In this document: in pieces, positions 1 through 8,562 of the stretch
Layout: each line of letters starts with the position of its first letter
Numbering within the stretch: position 1 is the stretch's first letter
NCBI RefSeq assembly: GCF_000714535.1
Contig: NZ_AUND01000001.1
Span: forward strand, 310,001-374,000
DNA: 64,000 nt
From: Thioclava pacifica DSM 10166
Lineage (GTDB): Bacteria > Pseudomonadota > Alphaproteobacteria > Rhodobacterales > Rhodobacteraceae
Direction of reading: 5' to 3'
Notes under the pieces: model-generated
Seen by the model: the letters and a program-made list of their open reading frames with translations, nothing else
Databases searched by the model: none
What the model was told of the DNA's origin: nothing
Program-made: the position numbers and the translations under genes

Positions 1-649
1 CGAGACCAAGCTGGTGGGATCGGGCGCCTCGGGGCGCTTGCGGATCGCCTTCGTGGGCTCTGCCTCGCACGGGGTTCTGCCGACACTGATCAAATCTTAT
101 CGGTCGTTCTATCCGGAGGTCGAGTTGCAGCTTTCGGCGATGAACAATGCCGAACTGCAGAGTGCGCTGGTGAGCCGCGAGGTCGATATCGCGGTGGCGC
201 GGCCGGTGCTTGAGGATGAAGAGTTCCGTCGCGAACCGCTTTGCACAGAACCTTTGATTCTCGCGTTGCCCGACAATTCCGAGCTGGGTACGCGCCCCGA
301 GATCCGCCTTGCCGATCTGGCTGATCAGACCTTCGTTCTCTATCCGCGCAAACCCCGGCCCAGCTATGCCGACAAGGTGCTGGATATCTGCGCGCGCGAG
401 GGGTTCAAGCCGAAGGCAACCGATCTGGCGCAAGATTTCCAATCTGCGATCAGCCTTGTTTCGGTGGGGGTGGGGATTGCCGTGGTGCCGGAATCGGTGT
501 CGCGCACGCAACGCCCCGGCGTGATCTACAGGCCCTATATAGGCTATAATCCGGGCACCGGGCTGACCGTGCATGCGCGGCTCGACAACCGCGCGCCGCA
601 AGTGATGCATTTCCTCGAGGTCACACGAAAATTCGCGAGAAAACAGTAA
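1..649 (+). CDS. LysR-family transcriptional regulator, 5'-truncated by the window edge
   Basis: The frame is open from base 2, so only the last 215 residues are present. They form the periplasmic-binding-protein-like effector domain of a LysR regulator (phrases such as LRIAFVGSASHGVLPTL and VSVGVGIAVVPESV); the N-terminal helix-turn-helix lies outside the window. The domain resembles CatR/BenM-type regulators that sense muconate, and the neighbouring catechol genes fit that. It ends 40 bases from the convergent end of the glutathione transferase gene, so it is not directly divergent from the cat genes. Family assignment is firm; the CatR-like role is inference. Confidence 0.85.
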   Translation, partial: ETKLVGSGASGRLRIAFVGSASHGVLPTLIKSYRSFYPEVELQLSAMNNAELQSALVSREVDIAVARPVLEDEEFRREPLCTEPLILALPDNSELGTRPEIRLADLADQTFVLYPRKPRPSYADKVLDICAREGFKPKATDLAQDFQSAISLVSVGVGIAVVPESVSRTQRPGVIYRPYIGYNPGTGLTVHARLDNRAPQVMHFLEVTRKFARKQ

Positions 650-689
650 GCTGCGCGGCGTAGCTGATGTGATGGATTGAGGCCTTCGC

Positions 690-1325
690 TCAGGTCGGGC
701 GCGGGTCGTCGCGGAAGGTCGTAGCCTTGACGGAGGGTCGCTCGCTAAAGCCTTCATGCCATTTCGCCAAGGCCGGGCGGCCTTGGCGCCAACCCTCCGC
801 ATCGAAGCGGAAATCGAGATAGCACAGCGCCACGCCGATGCTGAGATGGCCGATATCGAACGGTCGCTCGGTCAGCCGCGGGGCGTGGGTCTCCAGCCAG
901 TCGGCAACCCGGTTCATCTTCGTGCGATACACGTCTAGCATCTGGTCGGAGCGCTGCGCCTCGGGGCGCATATTCAACTCGACCAGCCAGGGCAGCGCCA
1001 CATCCAGCAGCCCCGTTCCCAGTGCCTCGTCGCGTTCGGCCTCAAGCCGCGCCGCCGGATCGGACGGGAACAGTTGCGGCCCGCCCTTGCCCTCAAGATC
1101 GGCCCATTCGCAGACAACATGGCTGTCGAACAGCACCCGCCCGTCCTCGAGCTCCAGCGTCGGGATCTTCGACAGCGGATTGATCGCCATCAGCCCTTCA
1201 TGCGGGATCATCGGGTCGGCATGGGTGCGCACGGTTTCGACCGATGCGGCGAGACCTTTCTCATGCAGAGCGACCATCGCTTTGCGGACATAGGGCGAGC
1301 GCGGGGACCAGTGCAGGATCGGCAT
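690..1325 (-). CDS. glutathione S-transferase family protein
   Basis: This is a 211-residue protein with the usual GST layout. An N-terminal thioredoxin-like domain carries an SPRSPYVRK start loop and the cis-proline segment SKIPTLELEDG, then LFDSHVVCEW; a helical C-terminal domain follows. It starts four bases after the muconate cycloisomerase stop, so it is very probably the third gene of a catA-catB-gst transcript. The position suggests detoxification or isomerisation of a ring-cleavage product or aromatic electrophile. That role is inferred from context only, because GST substrate cannot be read from sequence. Confidence 0.85.
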   Translation of the reverse strand: MPILHWSPRSPYVRKAMVALHEKGLAASVETVRTHADPMIPHEGLMAINPLSKIPTLELEDGRVLFDSHVVCEWADLEGKGGPQLFPSDPAARLEAERDEALGTGLLDVALPWLVELNMRPEAQRSDQMLDVYRTKMNRVADWLETHAPRLTERPFDIGHLSIGVALCYLDFRFDAEGWRQGRPALAKWHEGFSERPSVKATTFRDDPRPT

Positions 1326-1329
1326 CGGA

Positions 1330-2511
1330 TCAGCCCTTGCGCGCGCAGGCGGCCAGCGCGTCCTTGTTCACGGTGATGCCGAGGCCGGGGCCGGTCGGGC
1401 AATGGACGTGGAAATCGGCAAAGCGGATTTCGCCGCCGGTCAGGTCCGTCTTCAGGATCTTCGGGCCGAAATGTTCGCAGCCCCATTCCAGACGGGGCAG
1501 GGTGGAGAACACCGCCAGATGCGCCGCGGCCCCGATGCCGCTCTCGATCAGGCAGCCGCCATAGAGTTCCATGCCGCAGGCCTGTGCGATGCCGGCGGCG
1601 CGCTTGAGTTCGATCAGACCGCCCGATTTCACCAGTTTCAGCGAATAGACCGATCCCGCCGCCGAGGTGCCGTTGGCGACGATATCGGCGCCTGTGAAGG
1701 CGGCCTCGTCGACCATGACCGGGACCGCGACGCGGGCGGCGACGCGGGCGGTTGCGGCGATCAGGCCGGGGCGCAGGGGCTGTTCGATCAGCGACACACC
1801 CATCTCGGCCAGTTGCGGCAGGTAGCGGATCGCGGTTGCCTCGGTCCAGCCCTGGTTCACGTCGACGATGATCTCGGTCGCTTTGCCTTCCAGCGCCGAG
1901 ACGACCTTGCGCAGGCGGATCATGTCCTGATCGGGCGCGTTGAAACCGAGCTTGATCTTGAAGCGCCGATGCTCCCGCGCATCGAATTTGCGGTTGGCTT
2001 CCTCGATCTCCTGATCGGCATCGCCCGAGGCCAGCGCCCAGATCACCTCGATCTTGTCGCGCACCGCACCGCCCATCAGAACCGCGACCGGCAGACCGAG
2101 CGACTGGCCGACCGCATCGTAAAGCGCCGCATCGACGGCTGCACGCGCGGCGTTATTGCGGCTCGCGGCCTTGGCCATTTTGGCGGCGTTCAGCTCGAAA
2201 TCGAGCGCGTTCGCGCCCGCCAGTGCAGGGGTCAGATAGGTATCGATATTGGCCTTCATCGCCTCGACGCTTTCTTCGGCCCAACGCGGGCCGCCCAAAG
2301 TCGAGGCCTCGCCCCAGCCGATAGATCCATCGGCCAGTTCGGCGCGCACAATCACATAGGACTGAAAGTTGATTTCCGTGTTGGACAGCTTGTGGCGCCG
2401 GGTCGTCGGACAGTCGACGATCATGGTTTCGATCTGTGCGATCTGGCGACCAGCACGGGGGCTTGATCCCTCGAAATGCGTGGCAAGTTTCGCGACACCG
2501 GGGTTGTTCAT
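1330..2511 (-). CDS. catB: muconate cycloisomerase
   Basis: This 393-residue enolase-superfamily enzyme converts cis,cis-muconate to muconolactone in the catechol branch of the beta-ketoadipate pathway. Visible active-site elements are the lysine pair FKIKLGF (about K185/K187), the metal ligands in VDVNQGW (about D217), IEQP (about E243) and VDEAA (about D268), and the KxxKxGG motif near residue 292. An upstream in-frame ATG would add 13 residues. I chose the internal ATG because an AAGGA ribosome binding site lies at the right distance before it. It lies 87 bases downstream of catA on the same strand. Confidence 0.93.
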   Translation of the reverse strand: MNNPGVAKLATHFEGSSPRAGRQIAQIETMIVDCPTTRRHKLSNTEINFQSYVIVRAELADGSIGWGEASTLGGPRWAEESVEAMKANIDTYLTPALAGANALDFELNAAKMAKAASRNNAARAAVDAALYDAVGQSLGLPVAVLMGGAVRDKIEVIWALASGDADQEIEEANRKFDAREHRRFKIKLGFNAPDQDMIRLRKVVSALEGKATEIIVDVNQGWTEATAIRYLPQLAEMGVSLIEQPLRPGLIAATARVAARVAVPVMVDEAAFTGADIVANGTSAAGSVYSLKLVKSGGLIELKRAAGIAQACGMELYGGCLIESGIGAAAHLAVFSTLPRLEWGCEHFGPKILKTDLTGGEIRFADFHVHCPTGPGLGITVNKDALAACARKG

Positions 2512-2598
2512 CGGATCTGTCCTTCGAAATGCACTAACTGTTTCATGCAAAATCCGGCGCCACCAGGGCGGCGCCGGGAACTCTTCACGCCGCGTAGC

Positions 2599-3468
2599 TT
2601 ATTCCGCGGCCATCGCCTGAGCCTGATCGGCGAGCGTGAAATCGAACCGCAGAACGAGGTCGGTCTCGGCGCCTTCGGGGGCCTTTTCGAACTTGCCGAT
2701 CAGGTCTTCCTTGACGGCGAAGACCGAGTCATCGTCGAGATGCGCGCTGTCGGCGTCGTAGATCTGCGAGATCAGCGGGCGATAGCCGTCACGGGTGACC
2801 ATCATGTGGATGTGGCCGGGACGCATGCAGTGGTGGCCCATGTAGCGGATCAGCTCGCCCGCGGTTTCGTCGCCGGGGATCGGGTAGGGGACGGGGCGGA
2901 TCGCGGTGAAGGCATAATGGCCCTTGGCATCGCTCTCGAAGCGGCCGCGCAGGTTGTAATCGGGCTGTTCGGGGTCGTGGTTCTCGTAAAGACCGTTGGG
3001 CGCATCTTCCCATACGTCGATGATCGCGCCGGGGATCGGGTTGCCCTTGTTGTCGAGGATGTAGCCCTCGACATAGACGGTTTCCTGCCCGTCGAAATGC
3101 TTTTGAACGGTCGAGGCGCCTTTGGGCATCACCGGCGCGTTCTCGCGGAAGAACGGCCCGAGTACCGTCGAGACGGTCTCGTCGCCCGAGATCGGGTTCG
3201 AGAGCATGTCGACGAGGACTTCCACGCCGAGGATGTCGCCCAGAAGAATGAATTCCTGGCGCTTGTCCGAGCAGAGCGCGCCTGCGCGGCCCAGATAGTC
3301 GCAAGCATAGAGGAATTCATCATGGGTCAGGTTCACGTCCTTGCAGAAGCCGTGCAGGTGCTTGATCAGGCTTTCCATGATCTCACGCTGGCGGGGTGCG
3401 ATGTCGGCATGTTTGCCCAGAGAGTCGATGACGACATCGGTCACGTTATCCACGGTTACGTTGCGCAT
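2599..3468 (-). CDS. catA: catechol 1,2-dioxygenase (intradiol)
   Basis: This 289-residue intradiol dioxygenase cleaves catechol between the hydroxyls to give cis,cis-muconate. The non-heme Fe(III) ligands are visible: a tyrosine in PNGLYENHD, a second in PVPYPIPGD, and two histidines in RPGHIHMM. The N-terminal helical linker domain typical of catechol dioxygenases is present (LGPFFRENAPV marks the domain junction). The start follows GGAGG at good spacing. The length also fits hydroxyquinol or chlorocatechol 1,2-dioxygenases, but pairing with catB and a phenol-type hydroxylase favours catechol. Its promoter region holds one of the two IclR-type palindromes. Confidence 0.92.
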   Translation of the reverse strand: MRNVTVDNVTDVVIDSLGKHADIAPRQREIMESLIKHLHGFCKDVNLTHDEFLYACDYLGRAGALCSDKRQEFILLGDILGVEVLVDMLSNPISGDETVSTVLGPFFRENAPVMPKGASTVQKHFDGQETVYVEGYILDNKGNPIPGAIIDVWEDAPNGLYENHDPEQPDYNLRGRFESDAKGHYAFTAIRPVPYPIPGDETAGELIRYMGHHCMRPGHIHMMVTRDGYRPLISQIYDADSAHLDDDSVFAVKEDLIGKFEKAPEGAETDLVLRFDFTLADQAQAMAAE

Positions 3469-3574
3469 TGGTTTTCCTCCTCGGATGCGGCGGGCGGCCC
3501 TCCTCCGGGCGTCGCCTTCAATTCGATGGGGGGAGACTGGCACGCAAAAGGCGCGTGCGGCCAGACGGGTGGGC

Positions 3575-3590
3575 GGTATCCTGTGATACC
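3575..3590. promoter_or_regulatory. candidate IclR operator upstream of catA
   Basis: The 16-base palindrome GGTATCCTGTGATACC has 6-base arms. It lies 107 bases upstream of the catA start and eight bases from the end of the iclR gene. A degenerate third half-site (AGGTT) follows. It matches the palindrome in front of the monooxygenase operon (GGTAT-N6-ATACC). Binding by the adjacent IclR protein is inferred. Confidence 0.6.
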
Positions 3591-3598
3591 TGAAAGGT

Positions 3599-4345
3599 TC
3601 ATCTTTGCTGCGGATCATACCCTAGACGCATGGAGATCGTGCGCGCGGCCTCCAGCGCGATATTGCGATAGGCGCGCGGCTGGACCTCGTGGCGCGAGCG
3701 CGGGATCGACATCGCGAGCACGGCAATGGGCCGGGCGATATGGTCCCGGATCGCGGCGGAGACGCAGATCACGTCGGGCTCTTTCCCCATCGGCCCGGCA
3801 AGAAACCCGTCGCGGCGCGGCGCGTCGAGCGTGGCCGCGAAATCCGCTCGCTCGGCGAGTTGCGAGCCGGGTCGGGCGTTGCGATCGAGATACTCCACGA
3901 GCTGAGCTTCGGAAAACTGCGCCAGATGGAGCATCCCGGCGGGACTGTCGTGCAGGGCCACCCACGAGCCTAGCGCATCGCGCGAGACGCGCAGGGGCTG
4001 CGTACCCTCGAGCGCATCGAGCACCAGGAGCCGCCCGTGATCGTGCAGCGTCAGATGCAGCGTCTCGCCGTAATCATGCCAGAGCGCGGCGAGAACCGGG
4101 CGCGCGGCCTGGGTAAGCGCCGAGCTGTCCTCGAGCGCGCGGTTGAGCGTGGCGACCAGCGGCCCCAGCCGATAGCGCCCGCGTTCGACCTTTCGCAGCA
4201 TCCCGATTCGCGCGAGACCATTCACGAGGTCATGCGTGCCGCTCACGGAATTGCCGATCGCGCGTGACAGATCCGTGACCGAATGCTCCGGTTTGGTCGC
4301 GGTGAACTGGCGCAACAGCTCTCCGACCTTGCGTAATGTCTTCAT
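3599..4345 (-). CDS. IclR-family transcriptional regulator of the phenol/catechol genes
   Basis: This 248-residue protein has an N-terminal winged helix (about residues 1-60: TLRKVGELLRQFTATKPEHS, then SVSGTHDLVNGLARIGML) and a C-terminal IclR effector domain (about 75-245). It lies between catA and the monooxygenase gene, reading in the same direction as catA and divergent from the monooxygenase. Family members such as PcaR, PcaU and PobR control aromatic catabolism and bind three half-sites. The palindromes at 3575 and 4404 fit that style. The start follows a GGGAG ribosome binding site. Effector and sign of regulation are unknown. Confidence 0.9.
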   Translation of the reverse strand: MKTLRKVGELLRQFTATKPEHSVTDLSRAIGNSVSGTHDLVNGLARIGMLRKVERGRYRLGPLVATLNRALEDSSALTQAARPVLAALWHDYGETLHLTLHDHGRLLVLDALEGTQPLRVSRDALGSWVALHDSPAGMLHLAQFSEAQLVEYLDRNARPGSQLAERADFAATLDAPRRDGFLAGPMGKEPDVICVSAAIRDHIARPIAVLAMSIPRSRHEVQPRAYRNIALEAARTISMRLGYDPQQR

Positions 4346-4378
4346 TTGGGTCTCCCGGGTCGATTTCCGAATTCATTC

Positions 4379-4395
4379 TTCCGGTAATGCCGGAA
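4379..4395. promoter_or_regulatory. TTCCGG-N5-CCGGAA palindrome in the iclR/monooxygenase divergent promoter
   Basis: A perfect 6-base inverted repeat with a 5-base spacer sits 34 bases upstream of the iclR start. It is distinct from the GGTAT palindrome 9 bases away. It could be a second operator, for example for autoregulation or for a co-regulator. No function can be read from sequence alone. Confidence 0.4.
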
Positions 4396-4403
4396 AAAGT
4401 CCC

Positions 4404-4428
4404 GGTATTTGTCGATACCTTTCGGTAT
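4404..4428. promoter_or_regulatory. candidate IclR operator upstream of the monooxygenase operon (three half-sites)
   Basis: GGTAT-N6-ATACC (4404-4419) is followed after four bases by a third GGTAT (4424-4428). The arrangement is an inverted pair plus an extra repeat, as described for PcaU/PobR-type IclR operators. It lies 77 bases upstream of the monooxygenase start and 58 bases from the iclR start, so one site could serve both directions. Confidence 0.6.
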
Positions 4429-4505
4429 GACCTCCGCTCCGGCACGCTCCAATCAGACAGGTCGGCCATGTCTTTCGCTCATCCCGACCTGCTGGAGGAG
4501 GAAAT

Positions 4506-6071
4506 ATGAAAGACCAAGTGAAAGACGCCCAAAGCGGCGTCACGACCCCCTATACCGGTGCGGAATATCTCGACAGCTTGCAGGACGCCCGCGAGGTCTA
4601 TGTCCATGGCGAGCGCGTCAAGGATGTCACCAAGCACCCCGCGTTTCGTAACTCGTCGCGCATGGTGGCGCGCTGGTATGACAAGCTGCACGCCGAGAAG
4701 GATACGATCGGGCGTCCCACCGATACCGGCTCGGGCGGTTGGACCCACCCGTTCTTCAAGGGGGCGAAGACCAAGGAAGACCTGATCGCAGGCCGCGACG
4801 CCATCGCCGAGACGCAGCGCGTGGCCAATGGCTGGATGGGGCGCGCGCCCGATTACAAGGCGGCCTTCCTCGGCACGCTTGGGGCCAATTCGGGCTATTA
4901 CGGAGAATACGAGCAGAACGCCAAGATGTGGTACGCGCGTACCCAGGAGCGGCTCGACTACTGGAACCACGCCATCGTCAATCCGCCCGTCGACCGCCAT
5001 CTGCCGCCTGAGGAGACCGGCGATGTGTTCATGCAGGTCGAGCGGGAAACCGATGCGGGCGTGATCGTGTCCGGCGCCAAGGTCGTCGCGACCGGCTCGG
5101 CGCTGACGCATTACAACTTCATCGGCTATTACGGCGTCCCGGTTAAGGACAAGAAATTCGCGCTGACCTTCACCGCGCCGATGGACAGCCCCGGCGTGAA
5201 GCTGATTTCGCGCGCTTCCTACGAATTGAACGCGGCGGTGATGGGCACGCCCTTCGACTATCCGCTGTCCTCGCGCCTCGATGAGAACGACGCCATCCTC
5301 GTGTTCGACAAGGTGCTGGTGCCCTGGGAGAACCTGTTCATCTATGGCGATATCGAGAAGCTCAACGGCTTCGTGCCGGCATCGGGTTTCGCGCCGCGCT
5401 TCACGCTGCATGGCTGCACGCGTTTGGCGGTGAAGCTCGACTTCATCGCGGGGCTGTTCTCCAAGGCGCTCGATGCGACCGGCGCCGGTGGCTTCCGTGG
5501 TCCGCAGACGGCGGTGGGCGAGGTGATCGGCTGGCGCAACCTGTTCTGGGGCCTGTCGGATGCGATGGTGATGAACCCGGATCAATGGGTCGGCACCGAT
5601 GGCTATCTCGCGCCGAAATCGTCCTCGGCCATGGCTTACCGCGTCTTCGCGCCGATGGCCTACAGCCGGATCAAGGAGCTGATCGAGCGCCATGTGGCCT
5701 CGGGCCTGATCTACCTGCCGTCCTCGACGCTCGACTTCCATTCCGAAGAGGTGCGCCCCTATCTCGACCGCTTCGTACGCGGCTCGAACGGGATGGTCGC
5801 GGTGGATCGCGTGAAGCTCTTGAAGCTGCTCTGGGACGCGATGGGCTCCGAATTCGGCGGCCGTCACGAGCTCTACGAGAGCAACTATGCGGGCAATTAC
5901 GAAGCCATCCGCATGGAGACCATGTTCAGCGCGCAAGCGACCGGCGAGCTGGATGCGATGCGCGGCCTCGTGGATGATTTCATGAGCGAATACGACCTCG
6001 ATGGTTGGGTGTCGAAAGATCTCGTGAACCCCTGGGACGTGAACCGCCTCAAGGGCGGCTTCCAGAACTGA
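4506..6071 (+). CDS. FADH2-dependent aromatic monooxygenase, HpaB/PheA1 family (probable phenol 2-hydroxylase large component)
   Basis: This 521-residue protein belongs to the 4-hydroxyphenylacetate 3-hydroxylase / phenol hydroxylase family of two-component flavin monooxygenases, which ortho-hydroxylate phenols using FADH2 supplied by a separate reductase. Family-typical segments include [20 protein letters not shown] near residue 80 and the acyl-CoA-dehydrogenase-like helical core with [11 protein letters not shown]. The reductase partner is encoded two genes downstream, and catechol ring-cleavage genes are divergent, so phenol to catechol is the most economical reading. Chlorophenols or 4-hydroxyphenylacetate remain possible. 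The start follows GGAGGAGG. A FAD synthetase gene separates the two components. Confidence 0.85.
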   Translation: MKDQVKDAQSGVTTPYTGAEYLDSLQDAREVYVHGERVKDVTKHPAFRNSSRMVARWYDKLHAEKDTIGRPTDTGSGGWTHPFFKGAKTKEDLIAGRDAIAETQRVANGWMGRAPDYKAAFLGTLGANSGYYGEYEQNAKMWYARTQERLDYWNHAIVNPPVDRHLPPEETGDVFMQVERETDAGVIVSGAKVVATGSALTHYNFIGYYGVPVKDKKFALTFTAPMDSPGVKLISRASYELNAAVMGTPFDYPLSSRLDENDAILVFDKVLVPWENLFIYGDIEKLNGFVPASGFAPRFTLHGCTRLAVKLDFIAGLFSKALDATGAGGFRGPQTAVGEVIGWRNLFWGLSDAMVMNPDQWVGTDGYLAPKSSSAMAYRVFAPMAYSRIKELIERHVASGLIYLPSSTLDFHSEEVRPYLDRFVRGSNGMVAVDRVKLLKLLWDAMGSEFGGRHELYESNYAGNYEAIRMETMFSAQATGELDAMRGLVDDFMSEYDLDGWVSKDLVNPWDVNRLKGGFQN

Positions 6072-6081
6072 GACGAGAGGG

Positions 6082-6106
6082 CGGCGCGGCTGTTCGGGTC
6101 GCGCCG
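6082..6106 (+). other. hairpin between the monooxygenase and FAD synthetase genes
   Basis: CGGCGCG pairs with CGCGCCG across an 11-base loop in the 63-base gap. There is no T-tract, so it does not look like a full terminator. It may stabilise or punctuate the mRNA so that more monooxygenase than FAD synthetase is made. That role is inference. Confidence 0.45.
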
Positions 6107-6134
6107 TCATCACCCTCGGGGAAGGAGGAGCCCC

Positions 6135-6764
6135 ATGAGTTTGGATTTCACAGGGATGAAGACGCAGGTCCTGCGTGACGATCAAATCGCGCTGCCCGCG
6201 AGCGTTCTGACCATCGGCGCCTTCGACGGGGTCCATCGCGGCCATCAGGCGCTGATCTCGCGCGCTGTGGAAGAGGCGCGCGCGGCGGGCGTGCCCTCGG
6301 TCGTCTGGACCTTTGATCCGCCGCCGAAAGTGTTCTTCGGACGCGCGCGCCAATTGTCGCCCGTCTCCGAAAAACTTGCGCGGATCGCGCGGCTCGGGCC
6401 GGATTACATCGTGCTGGCGTCGTTTTGCCAGAGCTACGCCGCGCGCAGCCCGGAGGCGTTTCTGGACGATCTGGCGCGGATCAACCCGGCCCGTATTCAT
6501 GTCGGCGCCGATTTCCGCTTCGGCGCAAAACAGGCGGGCTGCGTGACGACCTTGGCCGAGCGGTTCGACGTGACATTGGCGCCCGCGGTTCTGTGCGATG
6601 GCGGCGAGGTGATCTCGTCCACACGCATCCGGGGCCTGCGTGCCGAGGGTCGCGCGGCGGAGGCGGTGGCCCTTCAGGGCTCGACCGATCCAGCGGCGCT
6701 GATGTCCGGCGCGCTTCTGACACAGGATATGAGATTTGGGGAGGAATTCGATGTCCGGAATTGA
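6135..6764 (+). CDS. stand-alone FMN adenylyltransferase (FAD synthetase; RibF N-terminal domain only)
   Basis: This 209-residue protein corresponds to the nucleotidyltransferase half of bifunctional RibF (about 310 residues) and has no riboflavin-kinase domain. The signature loop GAFDGVHRGH (about residues 28-37) and the ISSTRIR motif (about 159-165) are intact, so it should transfer AMP from ATP to FMN to make FAD. It lies between the monooxygenase and flavin reductase genes and overlaps the latter by 14 bases. A dedicated supply of FAD for the FAD-dependent hydroxylase is the obvious inference. A housekeeping ribF would be expected elsewhere. The start follows GGAGGAG. Confidence 0.85.
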   Translation: MSLDFTGMKTQVLRDDQIALPASVLTIGAFDGVHRGHQALISRAVEEARAAGVPSVVWTFDPPPKVFFGRARQLSPVSEKLARIARLGPDYIVLASFCQSYAARSPEAFLDDLARINPARIHVGADFRFGAKQAGCVTTLAERFDVTLAPAVLCDGGEVISSTRIRGLRAEGRAAEAVALQGSTDPAALMSGALLTQDMRFGEEFDVRN

Positions 6765-7248
6765 CCCGCGCGATCTGCGCAGCATTGATCCACGCGCGCT
6801 GCGCGACGCTTGCGGCAGTTTCGCAACCGGCGTGACGGTGATCTCGACACGCACCGAGGATGGCGATCACGGGATGACGGCGAATGCCTTCATGTCGGTC
6901 TCGCTCGACCCGCCGCTGATCACCATCTCGCTCGATCATAACTGCAAGATGCGCGAGAAGGTGCGCGCATCGGGCCGTTACGCGGTCAATATCCTGAGCC
7001 ACGAGATGGAGGGGCTCGCGATGCATTTCGCGGGCCGCCACGATCCTGCCCATGCCGACCCGTTCGTCGAGCGCAATGGCCTGCCCGTGGTGCCCGGCGC
7101 CTCGACGATCTTCCTGACCGAGGTGGTGCAGGAGGTAGAGGCAGGCGATCATACCCTCTTCATCGGGCGCGTGACCGATATCGACCGGGATCAGGCGGCA
7201 AAGCCGCTTCTGTTCTGTGGTGGGAAATTCGTCGCGCTCGCGAGCTGA
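6751..7248 (+). CDS. flavin reductase component (PheA2/HpaC family)
   Basis: This 165-residue protein belongs to the flavin-reductase-like FMN-binding split-barrel family. It shows the family pattern FATGVTVISTR near the N-terminus, GMTANAFMSVSLDPPLITISL, and a C-terminal GGKFVAL. It reduces FAD or FMN with NAD(P)H and passes reduced flavin to the monooxygenase at 4506. The ATG at 6751 follows GGGGAGG. The gene overlaps the FAD synthetase gene by 14 bases, suggesting translational coupling. It converges on the histidine kinase gene with an 8-base gap. Confidence 0.88.
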   Translation: MSGIDPRDLRSIDPRALRDACGSFATGVTVISTRTEDGDHGMTANAFMSVSLDPPLITISLDHNCKMREKVRASGRYAVNILSHEMEGLAMHFAGRHDPAHADPFVERNGLPVVPGASTIFLTEVVQEVEAGDHTLFIGRVTDIDRDQAAKPLLFCGGKFVALAS

Positions 7249-7256
7249 CCCGGCGC

Positions 7257-8315
7257 TCAGGCCGCAGGCAGGACCACCGAGAAGGTGCTGCCGCGGCCTT
7301 TCTCGCTTTCGACCCGCAGCCGCCCGCGATGGCGTGCGACGATATGTTTGACGATCGCGAGTCCAAGCCCCGTGCCACCCTTCTCGCGGGAGCGGTGGGA
7401 GTCGACGCGGTAGAACCGCTCGGTCAGGCGCGGCAGATGCTGCGGCTCGATCCCCTCGCCCTTGTCGATCACCGAAACGCGATAGGCGGGGCCGCGCAGC
7501 ACCGGCTCATGCGCGATATGTTCCACCGTGACGCGGACCTCGCCGCCCTGGCCGCCGTATTTGATCGCATTCTCCACGAGGTTCGAGAAGACCTGGGTAA
7601 GCTGGTCGGGATCGCCCTTCACGTTCAACCCGCGCTCATCGCCCTCGCGAATGAGCGTCACCGATGCCGCCTCGGCGACCGGCGCGAGACCTTGCAGAAC
7701 GCCGCGCAAGACGAGCCCGAGATCGAGCGTGCCGGTCGGACGCATCCGTTCCTCGCCCTCGACGCGGCTGAGTGAGAGCAGGTCTCCCACGAGGCGGTTC
7801 ATCCGGGCTGCCTCGCGCTCCATGATCGACAGGAACCGGTCGCGCGCCGCCGCATCGTCGCGTGCAGAAGAGCGCAACGTCTCGATGAAACCCATCAGTG
7901 CGGTAAGGGGGGTGCGCAGCTCATGGCTGACATTGGCGACGAAATCGCGTCGCATCGCTTCAGCTTCTTCAAGGGCCGAGACATCTTCGAAACTTGCGAG
8001 CACCGAGGCGCGGGGCAGGGGGCCCTCTGGGGCAGATGGCAGCGGGGCGAGATGAACGAGCTGGATCGCCTCCGTGCGCCCGCCGGCATTGAGCCGTAGC
8101 CGCACCGGCTCCGGACGGCCGCCGCGCAACGCCTCGGAGAGGGCCGAGCCGAATGCGGGCTGGCGCAGAACGGTGACATAGGGGCGGCCCGCAATGTGCG
8201 GACCGAACAGGCGCAGGGCGGCGGTATTGGCGAGCACGATGCGTTCATCGACGCCGATAAGCAGGGTCGCCTCGGGCAAGCCGTCAAGAACCGTCTGCAA
8301 GATACCGTCCGCCAT
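7257..8315 (-). CDS. phoR: PhoR-like sensor histidine kinase (cytoplasmic form)
   Basis: This 352-residue protein has an N-terminal PAS domain (about residues 5-115), a HisKA dimerisation domain with the H-box FVANVSHELRTPLTAL (about 125-190) and a HATPase_c domain with N, G1 and G2 boxes (NLVENAIKYG, DKGEGIE, GTGLGLAIVKHI). The arrangement matches PhoR of the phosphate-starvation system. Unlike E. coli PhoR there is no transmembrane segment, and a clear GGAGGAG ribosome binding site shows that the start is complete. No pst or phoB gene adjoins it, so its partner cannot be confirmed here. Confidence 0.75.
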   Translation of the reverse strand: MADGILQTVLDGLPEATLLIGVDERIVLANTAALRLFGPHIAGRPYVTVLRQPAFGSALSEALRGGRPEPVRLRLNAGGRTEAIQLVHLAPLPSAPEGPLPRASVLASFEDVSALEEAEAMRRDFVANVSHELRTPLTALMGFIETLRSSARDDAAARDRFLSIMEREAARMNRLVGDLLSLSRVEGEERMRPTGTLDLGLVLRGVLQGLAPVAEAASVTLIREGDERGLNVKGDPDQLTQVFSNLVENAIKYGGQGGEVRVTVEHIAHEPVLRGPAYRVSVIDKGEGIEPQHLPRLTERFYRVDSHRSREKGGTGLGLAIVKHIVARHRGRLRVESEKGRGSTFSVVLPAA

Positions 8316-8562
8316 CGCGCGCTCCTCCGCAGGTTACCGCCGGAGGATTGGAAAATTCCGCGCTCCATGTAAAGCGCATTCCCAATTTAGACGATTTCTT
8401 AACTCTTTAGCGTTTCAGATGCCGGGGTCGCAGTTTGCAAGGAAACCGGGTTGCCGCGCTGCGTGACGCAGGATAAACCTTAGCGTGTATTTGTGGGTAT
8501 CGTCTTTACCAGTGCTTGAAGAAAATTAAGAACAAACGCCCGTAGAGAAGGTAAATGGTGCC

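Noticed and set aside
4479-6854. A 791-codon minus-strand open frame opposite the monooxygenase gene
   Set aside because: Shadow of a strongly coding plus-strand gene; no ribosome binding site or domain.
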